NCBI GenBank assembly: GCA_035644815.1
Contig: DASQNU010000223.1
Span: 1 to 6,788, forward strand
From: Brevibacillus_F sp035644815
Lineage (GTDB): Bacteria; Bacillota; Bacilli; Brevibacillales; Brevibacillaceae
Direction of reading: 5' to 3'
DNA length: 6,788 nucleotides
The translations under genes were made by a program, and so were the position numbers. A model generated the notes under the pieces. That model was not told the DNA's origin. It saw only the letters and a list, made by a program, of their open reading frames with translations, and did no database searches. Positions 6,031-6,788 of this stretch are shown here, one piece after another (position 1 is the stretch's first letter; each line of letters begins with the position of its first letter).

Positions 6031-6072
6031 GAAAACTTGGCTCCGTCATTTGGCGGGGCCTTTATTGCCCTT
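6031..6072 (+). repeat. Dispersed hairpin repeat, copy 2, acting as terC terminator
   Basis: It starts GAAAACTTGGCT nine bases after the terC stop codon and matches 3536-3577 over about 42 bases. The core GGCTCCGTC (6039-6047) and GGCGGGGCC (6052-6060) pair at all nine positions in plus-strand RNA (two G-U) around an ATTT loop, but only seven pair in minus-strand RNA. TTTATT follows. Orientation, position and wobble pairs all fit a terminator or 3'-end hairpin of the terC mRNA. Confidence 0.68.
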
Positions 6073-6086
6073 AAATAGGTAAAAAG

Positions 6087-6115
6087 AAAGACGCCTGATC
6101 GGGCGTCTTTTTATT
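6087..6115. terminator. Bidirectional intrinsic terminator
   Basis: AAAGACGCC (6087-6095) and GGCGTCTTT (6102-6110) form a perfect 9-bp stem with a TGATCG loop. A T-rich tract follows on the plus strand (6108-6115), and TTTCTTTTT follows on the minus strand. It can end terC from one side and the small-gene operon at 6125-6788 from the other. Confidence 0.88.
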
Positions 6116-6124
6116 TTGCTTTTG

Positions 6125-6319
6125 CTATTTCATTGCAGGAGCCAATCTTGTCGCTGACTTCATCAGCTGTTTGCCCCATCTACCCCATGTGCGGTTGGAT
6201 AATAACATACGTACAGCCTTCATGGAGAAACCTTTACGGCGACGTGGCAGCATCATATACCCAATGCCGGCGATGACGCCACCGGTTACAATAATCCCAA
6301 CCAAATTGCGTCCATTCAT
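6125..6319 (-). CDS. Small single-helix membrane protein with basic tail (YrzQ/DUF3918-like)
   Basis: A 64-residue protein with one hydrophobic, glycine-rich segment (about 6-24) followed at once by a strongly basic stretch PRRRK (25-29) and an amphipathic basic C-terminal half (29-64), so the tail most likely stays in the cytoplasm. The ATG at 6319-6317 has GAGGGGG (6333-6327) seven bases upstream, which supports it being translated. It lies 36 bases downstream of the zinc-ribbon gene on the same strand and is the last gene before the bidirectional terminator. Layout and location resemble B. subtilis YrzQ, a DUF3918-type protein of unknown function, but this is from memory and identity at residue level is not certain. 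I assign no function. Confidence 0.75.
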   Translation of the reverse strand: MNGRNLVGIIVTGGVIAGIGYMMLPRRRKGFSMKAVRMLLSNRTWGRWGKQLMKSATRLAPAMK

Positions 6320-6355
6320 GCTGACACCCCCTCAGAAGATGGCCAAGCTTGTTCG

Positions 6356-6553
6356 TTAGTGAGCGGGCATGGGTTGGTCTTCTAAAAAGAGATCGTTCAA
6401 GGAATGAAGGGAGCCATCTTCCTCCACCTGGTATACGGAAGAAATTTGCTCACCCGCCACACTCATTTCAATGTAGCAATTCCAGCAGTAATACTGATTG
6501 GTTCCAATTTTCCCTACATCTTTGGAACTACAGTTTGGACAAATCACGCGCAT
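6356..6553 (-). CDS. Small zinc-ribbon protein (YrzR-like), unknown function
   Basis: A 65-residue protein with two CxxC knuckles, CPNC at residues 5-8 and CWNC at 23-26, separated by 14 residues, the spacing of a zinc ribbon. The linker K-I-G-T-N-Q-Y-Y between them is neat and looks conserved; the remainder is acidic and polar. It has no membrane segment. I chose the ATG at 6553-6551, because the Shine-Dalgarno AAGGGGGA (6568-6561) is about eight bases upstream of it. An in-frame TTG at 6559 would leave too little space. It begins 21 bases after the PRC-barrel gene and sits 36 bases before the next small gene, so the three form an operon. Position recalls B. subtilis yrzR. Its binding partner, nucleic acid or protein, cannot be told. 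Confidence 0.8.
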   Translation of the reverse strand: MRVICPNCSSKDVGKIGTNQYYCWNCYIEMSVAGEQISSVYQVEEDGSLHSLNDLFLEDQPMPAH

Positions 6554-6574
6554 GCTCAAGTCCCCCTTGCACCT

Positions 6575-6788
6575 TCACGCCAGGACACGATTTGAATCCG
6601 GCACAATTAAATGTTGTTTTCCAATGACGACGGATGGCGTGGCATGAAGGCGGCGTCGCCCTTCCTTCACATCCGCAATCCAGCCGTTTGACAGTTCATA
6701 CCCTATCAGTTTCTCCCAGTTCGGAAGAAAGTAAACATCTTCCACCTTGCCCATGAGTTCGCCGGATGTTGTCAATACCGCTTTTCCT
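6575..6788 (-). CDS. PRC-barrel domain protein, C-terminal part (YrrD-like), cut by window edge
   Basis: The visible 70 residues read open to the window edge and end at a TGA at 6577-6575. No stop lies upstream in frame, so the true start is outside; the TTG at 6775 is internal. The fragment begins G-K-A-V-L-T-T-S-G-E-L-M-G-K-V-E-D-V, the typical entry of a PRC-barrel beta domain (a small fold named after photosynthetic reaction centre H subunit and found in ribosome maturation factor RimM). The strand pattern continues through Y-E-L-S-N-G-W to the end. This would be the C-terminal barrel; B. subtilis YrrD is a likely relative by location. Function is unknown. It is the upstream member of the three-gene operon. 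Confidence 0.78.
   Translation of the reverse strand, partial: GKAVLTTSGELMGKVEDVYFLPNWEKLIGYELSNGWIADVKEGRRRLHATPSVVIGKQHLIVPDSNRVLA

Noticed and set aside
6349..6627. 92-residue plus-strand open frame over the zinc-ribbon and PRC-barrel genes
   Set aside because: It is antisense to two genes with clear domains and good Shine-Dalgarno sites, and it has no recognisable product.
1..6788. CRISPR array, tRNA or rRNA genes, defence or toxin-antitoxin system
   Set aside because: No spaced direct repeats, cloverleaf or rRNA sequence were seen, and all supported genes are conserved housekeeping or small unknown proteins.

Overview
The window looks like a chromosomal segment of a low- to mid-GC Gram-positive bacterium of the Bacilli, most likely Brevibacillus or a close relative in Paenibacillales. 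This rests on the gene order alaS - ireB (UPF0297) - ruvX - DUF1292, a T-box leader ahead of alaS, G-rich Shine-Dalgarno sites, and a yybP-ykoY riboswitch ahead of a TerC gene. The species is an inference from protein style and cannot be proven here. No mobile element, CRISPR array, tRNA or rRNA is visible.

Left block (1-3912, minus strand). One transcription unit starts at a strong sigma-A-type promoter (3883-3912) and passes an alanine T-box leader (about 3614-3876). It then encodes alanyl-tRNA synthetase (alaS, TTG start), the IreB/UPF0297 phosphoprotein, RuvX/YqgF, and the first codons of a further gene that is probably the DUF1292 protein. The leader carries a GCU specifier, an antiterminator and a terminator, so the operon should respond to uncharged tRNA-Ala. 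Between the T-box terminator and the alaS ribosome binding site lie a 34-bp inverted repeat and a copy of a short dispersed hairpin repeat. Upstream of this unit and on the same strand is an AI-2E-type membrane protein gene (3909-4973), whose stop codon lies inside the -35 box of the alaS promoter.

Middle block (5042-6112, plus strand). A self-contained cassette holds a sigma-A promoter, a yybP-ykoY manganese riboswitch, two successive intrinsic terminators, and a TerC-family membrane protein of the YjbE type. It ends in a second copy of the dispersed hairpin repeat and a bidirectional terminator. The paired terminators are the most interesting thing in the window. Their arms are sequence echoes of each other and of the aptamer's switching strand, so one metal-binding event could open both through a relay of alternative pairings.

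Right block (6125-6788, minus strand). The 3' end of another operon encodes a PRC-barrel protein (cut by the window edge), a small CxxC/CxxC zinc-ribbon protein, and a small one-helix membrane protein with a basic tail. From memory these resemble B. subtilis YrrD, YrzR and YrzQ, which sit in the same neighbourhood in that species. The TerC cassette looks like a lineage-specific insert, on the opposite strand, into this conserved order.

Most of the window is conserved housekeeping sequence, and I see no new multi-gene system. The points worth follow-up are in the RNA-level regulation.
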